Positions 57,563-64,000 of a stretch of DNA of 64,000 bases are shown one piece after another (within the stretch, counting starts at the first letter, position 1; every line of letters starts with the position of its first letter). The notes under the pieces are model-generated. The model did no database searches. It had not been told where the DNA came from and saw only the letters and a list, made by a program, of their open reading frames with translations. This DNA is from Phocoenobacter uteri (lineage in GTDB: Bacteria; Pseudomonadota; Gammaproteobacteria; Enterobacterales; Pasteurellaceae), in contig NZ_UGTA01000001.1 of assembly GCF_900454895.1 (NCBI RefSeq), positions 868,001 to 932,000 of the forward strand, in the 5' to 3' direction. The translations under genes and the position numbers were made by a program.

Positions 57563-57602
57563 TCAGCAATTCCGTGTCATAGCTGAATTAGAGATCGGCT
57601 AT
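57563..57602 (+). promoter_or_regulatory. Candidate S15-binding leader of rpsO
   Basis: Two short helices can form that overlap and so exclude each other: TCAGC (57563-57567) with GCTGA (57582-57586), and ATAGC (57579-57583) with GCTAT (57598-57602). E. coli rpsO is self-regulated through alternative helix/pseudoknot structures in its leader. This may be the counterpart, but the helices are short. Confidence 0.3.
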
Positions 57603-57639
57603 TGATGAATATTAACATTACTTATTAGGAGTAAAAAAT

Positions 57640-57909
57640 ATGTCTCTAAGTGCAGAAGCAAAAGCAAAAATCGTTGCAGAATTTGGTCGTGATGAAAAAG
57701 ATACTGGTTCATCAGAAGTTCAAATCGCATTATTAACTGCTCAAATCAACCACTTACAAGGTCACTTTAAAGAACACAAAAAAGACCATCACGGTCGTCG
57801 TGGTTTATTAAAAATGGTTTCACGTCGTCGTAAACTTTTAGATTACTTAAAACGTACCGACCTAAAACTTTATTCTGAAACTATCGCACGTTTAGGTTTA
57901 CGTCGCTAA
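57640..57909 (+). CDS. rpsO: 30S ribosomal protein S15
   Basis: 89 residues, the standard length. The family core [38 protein letters not shown] and the C-terminal [10 protein letters not shown] are present. It binds 16S rRNA early in 30S assembly. AGGAG precedes the ATG. A terminator follows, so it seems monocistronic here; pnp is not adjacent. Confidence 0.97.
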   Translation: MSLSAEAKAKIVAEFGRDEKDTGSSEVQIALLTAQINHLQGHFKEHKKDHHGRRGLLKMVSRRRKLLDYLKRTDLKLYSETIARLGLRR

Positions 57910-57926
57910 TTTCAATACCTAATACG

Positions 57927-57956
57927 AAGCGAGCTATTAAATGCTCGCTTTTTTTC
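57927..57956 (+). terminator. Intrinsic terminator of rpsO
   Basis: AAGCGAGC (57927-57934) and GCTCGCTT (57943-57950) form an 8-bp GC-rich stem followed by a run of Ts. Confidence 0.85.
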
Positions 57957-57988
57957 TACCTATTTTTTCTATATTGGGAGTTTATTTT

Positions 57989-58576
57989 ATGAAAAAGTGG
58001 ATTTTAATTGGCTTAGTTGTGATCACAATTTTTGGTGGTATCACATTAAAAAATAGTTACAACGGCTTAGTCACAGCAGAAGAAGACATCAATTCAGTAT
58101 GGGGAAATGTAGAATCGGCTTATCAACGTCGTGCAGATTTAATCCCAAATCTAGTAAATACTGTAAAAGGCCAAGCAAGCTTTGAAAAAGAAACTTTAAC
58201 AGCTGTTATCGAAGCTCGTGCCAAAGCAACACAAACAACTATCGATCCAAGCAAAGCAACACCTGAGCAAATGGAAAAATTCCAACAAGCACAACAAGGT
58301 GTAAATTCAGCTCTTGCTCGTTTATTAGTGAGTGTAGAAAAATACCCAGAATTAAAAGCTCACGAAGGTTTTTTAAATCTACAAGCTCAACTTGAAGGTA
58401 CTGAGAATCGTATCAATGTGGAACGTAATAATTTTAATAATGCTGTAAAAGAGTACAATAAAAAAGTACGCAGATTCCCAACTAAATTATTTGCAGCTTT
58501 ATTTGGTTTTGAACCAAAACCACAATTTAAAGCAACTGCGGGTGCAGAAAATGCCCCAACGGTAAATTTCAACTAA
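57989..58576 (+). CDS. LemA family protein
   Basis: 195 residues. The ATG at 57989 has GGGAG upstream and starts the membrane anchor MKKWILIGLVV; an earlier in-frame ATG lies in the rpsO terminator and is rejected. After the anchor, NSYNGLVTAEEDINSVWGNVESAYQRRADLIPNLVNTVKG is the LemA signature, followed by long helices. LemA proteins commonly travel with TPM-domain proteins, as here. Role unclear, thought to be in the membrane or envelope stress. Confidence 0.9.
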   Translation: MKKWILIGLVVITIFGGITLKNSYNGLVTAEEDINSVWGNVESAYQRRADLIPNLVNTVKGQASFEKETLTAVIEARAKATQTTIDPSKATPEQMEKFQQAQQGVNSALARLLVSVEKYPELKAHEGFLNLQAQLEGTENRINVERNNFNNAVKEYNKKVRRFPTKLFAALFGFEPKPQFKATAGAENAPTVNFN

Positions 58577-58590
58577 AATCATAATACGAT

Positions 58591-58644
58591 AAGCGGTTAA
58601 ATTTTTTTAAAAATTTGCAAAATCATCAATAAATTTGACCGCTT
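58591..58644. repeat. Inverted uptake-signal pair between lemA-like and TPM genes
   Basis: AAGCGGTT (58591-58598) faces GACCGCTT (58637-58644), with arms that pair imperfectly. It may lower transcription into the TPM genes. Confidence 0.55.
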
Positions 58645-58671
58645 ACACTCGTCTTAATCAGGGCAAACCAA

Positions 58672-59118
58672 ATGAAAATTTTCTCTTTTTTTAGTAAAAA
58701 ATTACCTGTTGATACCCAACAAATTGAACACGCTATTACTCATCTAGAACAACTGACTTCTGCTGAATTACGCGTAGTTATTGAGCGTAAAGCAAAAACA
58801 ACCTCAGCGATTGAGCGGGCAAACCAGCTCTTTAATGAGCTGAAAATGAATCAAACCGAACAACGCAATGCGGTACTTATTTACTTATCTTTCAAACCTC
58901 ATTATGTTGCGGTGGTTGGTGATATTGGTATCCATCAAAAAGTAGGCGATGAATTTTGGCAAAATGTCTATGATGCAATGAAAAAACAATGCCAAAGAGG
59001 TCATTTTACCCAAGCAATTTGCAATGGCATTAAAGAAGTTGAAACACAACTTGCAATGCACTACCCTATCTTACCTAATGATATTGATGAGCTATCTAAT
59101 GAGGTTATTATAAAATGA
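58672..59118 (+). CDS. TPM-domain protein (cytoplasmic form)
   Basis: A 148-residue protein with a TPM (TLP18.3/Psb32/MOLO-1) domain without a signal peptide. SAELRVVIERKA matches the domain's first strand, NAVLIYLSFKPHYVAVVGDIGIHQKVGDEFW its middle, and GHFTQAICNGIKEV its last helix. It overlaps the next gene by four bases (ATGA). Part of the lemA-TPM-TPM set that is widely conserved; its biochemical role is not known. Confidence 0.85.
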   Translation: MKIFSFFSKKLPVDTQQIEHAITHLEQLTSAELRVVIERKAKTTSAIERANQLFNELKMNQTEQRNAVLIYLSFKPHYVAVVGDIGIHQKVGDEFWQNVYDAMKKQCQRGHFTQAICNGIKEVETQLAMHYPILPNDIDELSNEVIIK

Positions 59119-59876
59119 TAAAACGTTTTCTTTTGCAATTCTCATTTGTAATTGCTTTATTGATAAGTTTATCCGCACAGGCAAATTATCCCGATGTACC
59201 AAAACCGTTTCGCTATGTATCTGATTATACGCAAACATTATCAATATCAGATCAACAACAACTAGAAAATGCCTTAGTGGAATACGGTAAAAAAACCAGT
59301 TCACAAATTGCTGTTGTAATGATACCAACAACGGGAGGACAAGATATTGCTAGTTACAGCTTTAATCTATTTAATAAATGGGGAATAGGACGCGAGAAAG
59401 AAAATAATGGTGTTTTGCTGTTAATTTCTAAGAACGATCACAAGCTTTTCATTGCTGTAGGACGTGGGCTAGAAGGCGCATTACCTGATGCTATCGCATC
59501 TACCATTATTCGTCATAATATCGCACCATTTTTTAAACAAAATAAATACGCACAAGGTATCGCCAGCGGACTCTCCGCAATTATTAAAGCAACACAAGGC
59601 GAGTATGCTCCTCCCAAGAAAGAAAAAGCAGATCCTTTTGATGGTTTATTTATTTTTTTAGGAATTGCCTTTGTCTTATTTGTGATTTTTAACCTTATTG
59701 GGCGTGATAATCACTATGTTAGCCCAAGTAATTTAGGCCATCTTGGCAATATTAGTTCAGCATCTCGTCATTCGGGTGGCTTCGGAAGTAGTTTTGGATC
59801 AGGTGGCGGATTTGGCTCTGGTGGCGGTTTCGGTGGTGGAAGTACTGGCGGTGGCGGTGCTGGTGGCAGTTGGTAA
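59115..59876 (+). CDS. TPM-domain membrane protein with Gly-rich tail (YgcG-like)
   Basis: 253 residues. Signal peptide (about 1-23), TPM domain (about 25-165, with SSQIAVVMIPTT, NGVLLLISKNDHKLFIAVGRGLEG), one transmembrane helix (about 178-194), then a cytoplasm- or membrane-proximal tail ending in repeated GGGFGSG units. The architecture equals that of the second TPM partner of LemA in other bacteria. Its translation is coupled to the preceding gene. Confidence 0.88.
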   Translation: MIKRFLLQFSFVIALLISLSAQANYPDVPKPFRYVSDYTQTLSISDQQQLENALVEYGKKTSSQIAVVMIPTTGGQDIASYSFNLFNKWGIGREKENNGVLLLISKNDHKLFIAVGRGLEGALPDAIASTIIRHNIAPFFKQNKYAQGIASGLSAIIKATQGEYAPPKKEKADPFDGLFIFLGIAFVLFVIFNLIGRDNHYVSPSNLGHLGNISSASRHSGGFGSSFGSGGGFGSGGGFGGGSTGGGGAGGSW

Positions 59877-59900
59877 TGGCTAGAAATAGAGGAAAAAAAG

Positions 59901-60062
59901 ATGTACAATAATGCGTTACTTGAATTAACTCACGAGCAACAGCAACAAGCCGTTGAGGAAATTATGAAACTCGTTGCAACAGGTGTACCCCATAAGGAAG
60001 CCATTGTGATAATTGCAAAGAAACTACGTGAACAAACTAAAACCCCCAAAGATGGTGAATAA
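59901..60062 (+). CDS. yoaH: YoaH family protein (UPF0181)
   Basis: A 53-residue gene, ATG at 59901, preceded by GAGGAAAA. The product LTHEQQQQAVEEI.KLVATGV..KEAI.IIAKKLRE matches the E. coli YoaH pattern LTHEQQQKAVE.I..LMAQG...QAI..VAEELR. Cytoplasmic, helical, unknown function. It is followed by the exported-protein gene two bases after its stop, so the two are probably co-translated. Confidence 0.85.
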   Translation: MYNNALLELTHEQQQQAVEEIMKLVATGVPHKEAIVIIAKKLREQTKTPKDGE

Positions 60063-60064
60063 TT

Positions 60065-60520
60065 ATGAAAAAATCTAATTTAGTATCATTGATTTCTTGT
60101 ATTTTGCTTTTTGCATCTAATACAAGCATAGCAGCCCCTAATTTTAAAGCATCTATTTTACAATATAATCCTAAATTAGGTGGTGTGGTTGAAAGTAAAT
60201 CCAACATAATTTCTCTTTCTCAAAGAAATAAGCAAGTATGCTGGTTTAACACAGGCTTAAAACCAAATACGATTTATCATATCAAACAAACAATACTATC
60301 GCCTCGTGGAGGATTCTTTTCTATACCAGCAGGTATCACTCTTGCGAATGAAGAGAAAACCAGACACGCCATAGTTTCAACTAATAAAGCATCCGCAGAC
60401 GGAATCGTCAGTATGTGCTGGGCCTTTGCTACAGACACCGATCCTGTTGGCGAATATTCATTGCAAGTGAAAGTAAACCAAGACGAGTACCCTGCTCTTA
60501 AATTTACACTCGTCCAATAA
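60065..60520 (+). CDS. Exported protein of unknown function
   Basis: 151 residues. A clear Sec signal peptide ends about residue 24 (SNTSIAAP). The mature part is beta-rich with two cysteines (CWFNTGL and MCWAF), which could pair in the periplasm. Motifs of note: PRGGFFSIPAGITLA and DTDPVGEYSLQVKVN. I do not recognise a family. Its stop lies 30 bases before asnS. Confidence 0.7.
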   Translation: MKKSNLVSLISCILLFASNTSIAAPNFKASILQYNPKLGGVVESKSNIISLSQRNKQVCWFNTGLKPNTIYHIKQTILSPRGGFFSIPAGITLANEEKTRHAIVSTNKASADGIVSMCWAFATDTDPVGEYSLQVKVNQDEYPALKFTLVQ

Positions 60521-60550
60521 TTAAAATTTTTAAAATACATTGAGGTTATA

Positions 60551-61954
60551 ATGTCTAATTTTCCTTCTATTTCTGAGGTTTTATCAGAAAAAATTGCCGT
60601 TGGGGAAACGGTAACCGTTCGTGGTTGGGTTCGTACTCGCCGTGATTCAAAAGCTGGCTTGTCATTCTTAGCTATCTACGATGGATCTTGCTTTGATCCA
60701 ATTCAAGCAATCGTCAATAATGATATCGAAAATTATCAACAAGAAGTCTTAAAATTAACGACTGGCTGTTCTGTTGAAGTAACAGGAACACTTGTAGAAT
60801 CACCAGCACAAGGGCAAGCGGTTGAACTTCACGCAACACAAGTTAAAGTTGTTGGTTGGGTTGAAGATCCTGATACTTACCCAATGGCAGCGAAACGCCA
60901 CTCAATTGAATATTTACGTGAAGTGGCTCACTTACGCCCACGTACAAATTTAATTGGTGCGGTTTCTCGTGTTCGTCACTGTTTAGCACAAGCTATTCAT
61001 CGCTTCTTCCACGAAGAAGGTTTTTATTGGGTTGCGACTCCGTTAATTACGGCTTCTGACACCGAAGGTGCAGGCGAAATGTTCCGTGTATCAACCTTAG
61101 ACTTAGAAAACCTACCACGTACTGAAAAAGGTGATATCAACTTTGGCGAAGATTTCTTCGGTAAAGAAGCATTCTTAACAGTATCAGGTCAATTAAATGC
61201 AGAAACCTATGCTTGCGCATTAAGTAAAGTTTATACTTTTGGCCCAACGTTCCGTGCGGAAAACTCAAACACGACTCGCCACTTGGCAGAATTCTGGATG
61301 GTTGAGCCAGAAGTCGCATTTGCTAACTTAGCAGATAACGCAAAATTGGCAGAAAAAATGTTGAAATATGTATTCAATGCTGTTTTAACAGAACGTGCTG
61401 ACGATTTACAATTCTTCGCAAAACACATTGATAAAACTGTTGTTGAGCGTTTAGAAAACTTTGTAAATTCTGACTTTGCTCAAATTGATTATACGGATGC
61501 GATTGACGTGTTATTAAAATCAGGTAAAAAATTCGAGTTTGCTGTTGAGTGGGGAATCGACCTTTCTTCAGAACACGAACGTTACTTAGCAGAAGAATAC
61601 TTTAAATCACCAGTAGTTGTGAAAAACTATCCAAAAGATATTAAAGCATTCTATATGCGTTTAAATGATGACGGTAAAACTGTTGCTGCAATGGACGTAT
61701 TAGCACCAGGAATTGGCGAAATCATCGGTGGTTCACAGCGTGAAGAGCGTTTAGATGTATTAGATGCACGTATGGCTGAGATGGGCTTAAATCCAGAAGA
61801 TTACTGGTGGTATCGTGACTTACGTAAATACGGTTCAGTGCCACATTCAGGCTTTGGATTAGGATTTGAACGTTTAATCGTTTATGTAACAGGGTTACAA
61901 AATATCCGTGATGTAATTCCATTCCCTCGTGCACCACGCAACGCAAACTTCTAA
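60551..61954 (+). CDS. asnS: Asparagine-tRNA ligase
   Basis: A 467-residue class IIb aminoacyl-tRNA synthetase. OB-fold anticodon domain (1 to about 110, [14 protein letters not shown]), then the catalytic domain with motif 1 ([16 protein letters not shown]), motif 2 ([25 protein letters not shown]) and motif 3 ([12 protein letters not shown]). The sequence is of the AsnRS rather than AspRS type. Family length. Strong terminator after it. Confidence 0.96.
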   Translation: MSNFPSISEVLSEKIAVGETVTVRGWVRTRRDSKAGLSFLAIYDGSCFDPIQAIVNNDIENYQQEVLKLTTGCSVEVTGTLVESPAQGQAVELHATQVKVVGWVEDPDTYPMAAKRHSIEYLREVAHLRPRTNLIGAVSRVRHCLAQAIHRFFHEEGFYWVATPLITASDTEGAGEMFRVSTLDLENLPRTEKGDINFGEDFFGKEAFLTVSGQLNAETYACALSKVYTFGPTFRAENSNTTRHLAEFWMVEPEVAFANLADNAKLAEKMLKYVFNAVLTERADDLQFFAKHIDKTVVERLENFVNSDFAQIDYTDAIDVLLKSGKKFEFAVEWGIDLSSEHERYLAEEYFKSPVVVKNYPKDIKAFYMRLNDDGKTVAAMDVLAPGIGEIIGGSQREERLDVLDARMAEMGLNPEDYWWYRDLRKYGSVPHSGFGLGFERLIVYVTGLQNIRDVIPFPRAPRNANF

Positions 61955-61961
61955 TTAGTAT

Positions 61962-61995
61962 AATCCCTTTAACGAATTGTTAAGGGGATTTTTTA
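61962..61995 (+). terminator. Intrinsic terminator of asnS
   Basis: AATCCCTTTAAC (61962-61973) and GTTAAGGGGATT (61979-61990) form a 12-bp stem with one G-T pair and a 5-base loop, followed by a T run. Confidence 0.85.
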
Positions 61996-62012
61996 TTTTT
62001 AAGGAGACAAAG

Positions 62013-62375
62013 ATGGATGAAAATAACAATCTAACCGAACCAAATGACTCTCAACGCAATTTTATACTCGCTATTTATATTTTATTTGCTTTAAGCGTTG
62101 TATTTACTAGCGTAACCTCAGCCGTTGGTGCAATTTTGGCTTATCGAAAACGTGATGATGTGCGAGGTACTATTTATGAAACACATATCGCTTATCTACT
62201 AAGAACTTTTATTATCGCCTTGATCGGTATTATTTTAGGTATAATTTTATCCGCGATTGGCTTTGGGCTCATTATTATTGTATTAGTTGAAATATGGTAT
62301 TTATTCCGTGTCGTAGTGGGTATTGTTAAGTTTGCTAAAAAACAACCCGTAACGCCAACGGGCTATTTTATGTAA
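62013..62375 (+). CDS. Small membrane protein (DUF4870-like)
   Basis: 120 residues from the ATG at 62013, which has AAGGAGA upstream; a frame open 36 bases earlier overlaps the asnS terminator and is rejected. Three hydrophobic helices (about 19-42, 58-83 and 84-100) and the sequence YRKRDDVRGTIYETHIAYLLRTF, which resembles DUF4870 membrane proteins. Function unknown. Confidence 0.75.
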   Translation: MDENNNLTEPNDSQRNFILAIYILFALSVVFTSVTSAVGAILAYRKRDDVRGTIYETHIAYLLRTFIIALIGIILGIILSAIGFGLIIIVLVEIWYLFRVVVGIVKFAKKQPVTPTGYFM

Positions 62376-62381
62376 AAAATT

Positions 62382-62414
62382 AAGCCGTTAGCTGATTCAT
62401 CAAACTAGCGGCTT
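62382..62414. terminator. Hairpin between convergent genes
   Basis: AAGCCGTTAG (62382-62391) and CTAGCGGCTT (62405-62414) form a 10-bp stem with one G-T pair. The T run after it is weak, but it lies between the membrane-protein gene and yibQ, both of which end here. Confidence 0.45.
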
Positions 62415-62431
62415 GCTTTCCTTATTCTCCA

Positions 62432-63289
62432 CTACTCTTTCGGCACACCTCTTAACAGTGGAACATTATTCAGGTTACTCGTTGAAGTTTGAGCAGGTTT
62501 CATTTCAAAGAACATAATCAATGGTTTTGATATCTTCACTTTTTCATTTCGCCATAGACTACTCATTTTTACCAACTCCACATCATTCGGCAGATTTTTA
62601 ATACCTTGTTGTAACACTTTAATGCTATTCTTACGAGGATGTCCAATCAAAATCGCTAGTCCATTTTTTTGAGCATAACGAACGGCTAAATCAAAGTGAC
62701 GTTGCACATCCGCCAATGAATTATTATCATCTAAAAAAACATGTCTTTCTAACGTTGGAATATAAAAACTTTTCGCCGTTTGTGCTGCAACACTCTTGCT
62801 ATTGGTTTTACTATCTAAAAAGAAAAGCTGTTCATTCGCCAAAATTTCCATAAAATAATTCATCAATTGTTGATCTGCTGTCGCTGCACTCCCCATATGA
62901 TTATTTAAACCAATAGCATAAGGCACTCGCTTTCTCGCATAATCCATAATCTCTTGAATTTGTGGTTTTTCCATTCCCACTTCCAGTGCTTTATCTTCAA
63001 TTTTAATCTTACTCAAAGGCTGCATCGGTTGATGAATTAGCACATCTCGTTGCTGTTCAAACGCTTTTTCTGCTCTTTCTGTTGCATAAGGAGATACTGG
63101 AATAATGGACACTGTCACTTCTTGTGGCATATCATAGATAGCATAATCTTCCTGACGATAGCCAACATCATCAATCACTATCGCTAATTTTGATGCACTC
63201 GCAAGCGGTGAAATAAATAATAAAATTTGCAAAATTCTTAAAAAATTTAACCGCTTATACTTCATCTTATTTTTATCCATTTTAATCAT
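62432..63289 (-). CDS. yibQ: Divergent polysaccharide deacetylase family protein YibQ
   Basis: 285 residues from the first ATG; the start at Met4 or Met6 is also possible. Signal peptide (ISPLASAS), then SKLAIVIDDVGYRQED, the start of the deacetylase-2 fold, with the Asp pair, HQPMQP, NNHMGSAAT, and the GHP segment LAILIGHPR. In E. coli and Pasteurellaceae the gene follows envC; the two are three bases apart here. Substrate unknown, presumably an envelope glycan. The signal peptide codons are made of an uptake signal. Confidence 0.85.
   Translation of the reverse strand: MIKMDKNKMKYKRLNFLRILQILLFISPLASASKLAIVIDDVGYRQEDYAIYDMPQEVTVSIIPVSPYATERAEKAFEQQRDVLIHQPMQPLSKIKIEDKALEVGMEKPQIQEIMDYARKRVPYAIGLNNHMGSAATADQQLMNYFMEILANEQLFFLDSKTNSKSVAAQTAKSFYIPTLERHVFLDDNNSLADVQRHFDLAVRYAQKNGLAILIGHPRKNSIKVLQQGIKNLPNDVELVKMSSLWRNEKVKISKPLIMFFEMKPAQTSTSNLNNVPLLRGVPKE
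63249..63258 (-). repeat. DNA uptake signal sequence encoding the YibQ signal peptide
   Basis: AACCGCTTAT, reverse ATAAGCGGTT; read in frame it gives Y-K-R-L, and its arm (TTTTTTAAGAATTTTGCAAATTTT) encodes the hydrophobic core of the signal peptide. Confidence 0.6.
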
Positions 63290-63292
63290 TTC

Positions 63293-64000
63293 CTATTTCA
63301 CCCAACGTAATGGGTTCTTTGCTTGTCCTTTATAAGTAATACCAAAATAAAGTCCTGAATGAGATTGCCCTCCTGAATTTCCTACTTTAGCAATAATCAT
63401 TCCTTTTCCTACTTTATCATTTTCTTTTACCAAGATGTCACTGTTATAACCATAAATAGACGAATAATTTTTACCGTGATCAATTACAACCACATTACCA
63501 TAACCTGGCAACCAGTTTGCCAATACAACTCGTCCAGAAGTAATAGCTCGAACATTATCACCTGTTGATGCCTTAATCACTATCCCTTTCCAGCTATGTT
63601 CAGGATCAAATTTTTGTATAATCTTTCCATGAGTAGGCATAGCATATTGTCTTCTCGCTTTACCTAAACCGCTTCCCGCTCGTACTTGCTCAATTTCTTG
63701 GTTGGTTAGTTGCCCCTTACCCTGCTGCTCTTTTTCTGCTTTTAACTTAGCAAGCTCACGCTCTTCACGTCTTTGAGCTTCTTGATTCGCATTTGCAATG
63801 CTTTCTTGTAACGATTTTGCATTTTCCTTTAAAATTTCAAGATGGTTGGAATCTTTTTTAAGTGTTTTATTGATCGAAAAAATGGTCTGTTTTCTTTCTG
63901 ACGTAATTTTTTCTAATTGCTGTTTTTGCGAAGTCTGTTCTGATATTTGACTCATCTTGTCAGAAATTTGTTTCGCCAACAAATCACGTTGCTTTGTTAA
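63293..64000 (-). CDS. envC: Murein hydrolase activator EnvC, 5'-truncated by the window edge
   Basis: A C-terminal part of at least 235 residues; the frame is open to the right edge, so the start is outside. A coiled-coil region (rich in K, E and Q) leads into a LytM domain from about GKIIQKFDPEHSWKGIVI. The LytM metal-binding histidines are partly missing (HSGLYFGI instead of H-x-H), as in EnvC, which activates amidases AmiA and AmiB rather than cutting itself. It acts at the division site. Followed by yibQ. Confidence 0.88.
   Translation of the reverse strand, partial: LTKQRDLLAKQISDKMSQISEQTSQKQQLEKITSERKQTIFSINKTLKKDSNHLEILKENAKSLQESIANANQEAQRREERELAKLKAEKEQQGKGQLTNQEIEQVRAGSGLGKARRQYAMPTHGKIIQKFDPEHSWKGIVIKASTGDNVRAITSGRVVLANWLPGYGNVVVIDHGKNYSSIYGYNSDILVKENDKVGKGMIIAKVGNSGGQSHSGLYFGITYKGQAKNPLRWVK

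Overview
The window is a 64 kb stretch of an AT-rich gammaproteobacterial chromosome. Gene content and order point to the family Pasteurellaceae: ybfE-fldA-fur, degS-mtgA-trpR-lolA, sapABCD, cmk-rpsA-ihfB-lapA-lapB, lexA facing plsB, and envC-yibQ. Intergenic regions carry many copies of a DNA uptake signal with core ACAAGCGGTC or AAGCGGTCA followed by a T-rich arm containing TTTGCAAA. That is the Actinobacillus pleuropneumoniae-type uptake sequence, not the Haemophilus influenzae AAGTGCGGT type. I cannot name a species from sequence alone.

Layout. 1-514: gene-free AT-rich DNA with a perfect FNR-type palindrome. 515-8020: an ABC exporter, a five-domain MCE (PqiB/LetB-like) protein, the Fur-flavodoxin-YbfE operon with a candidate Fur box, the cyclophilin PpiB and the tRNA CCA-adding enzyme. 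8190-17237: one gene for a 3015-residue type I-secreted adhesin with ten 100-residue repeats, further Ig-like domains and a von Willebrand A domain. 17749-20507: YejL, the LPS regulator YejM/LapC and a Nif3-family protein. 20582-25749: TmaR, a YtfL/PaeA-type membrane protein beside carboxynorspermidine decarboxylase (NspC), the ribosome-rescue factor ArfA with an intrinsic terminator inside its reading frame, a methyltransferase and PerM. 25899-31597: FadD, MltB, RlmA and a phosphohexomutase.

31850-40632 is the accessory part. It holds an unrecognised 42-residue basic protein with its own strong ribosome binding site and terminator. Then, all on the minus strand and tightly spaced around polA, come a KAP-type P-loop NTPase, polA, a gene split by an in-frame TGA, a protein with PIN-like nuclease motifs, a protein with a C-terminal HEPN-like Rx5H motif, and a T4 endonuclease V-type pyrimidine-dimer glycosylase. 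The three unknown genes plus the KAP NTPase are my best candidate for an undescribed system, probably defence or RNA-targeting. This rests on motifs and context only.

40756-54889: core envelope and expression genes: LapB, LapA, IHF beta, ribosomal protein S1, Cmk, DegS, MtgA, TrpR, LolA, SapDCBA (no sapF next to sapD), LysC and LexA with two SOS boxes. 55039-64000: PlsB, S15, a LemA/TPM-domain operon, the small YoaH protein, an exported protein of unknown function, AsnS, a small membrane protein, YibQ and the 5'-truncated EnvC.

Functional threads. LPS homeostasis is represented by both LapB and YejM/LapC, which together control LpxC in enterics. Envelope stress and antimicrobial-peptide resistance are represented by DegS and Sap. 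DNA repair is represented by PolA, the dimer glycosylase and LexA. No rRNA or tRNA gene, CRISPR array, insertion sequence or prophage was found.
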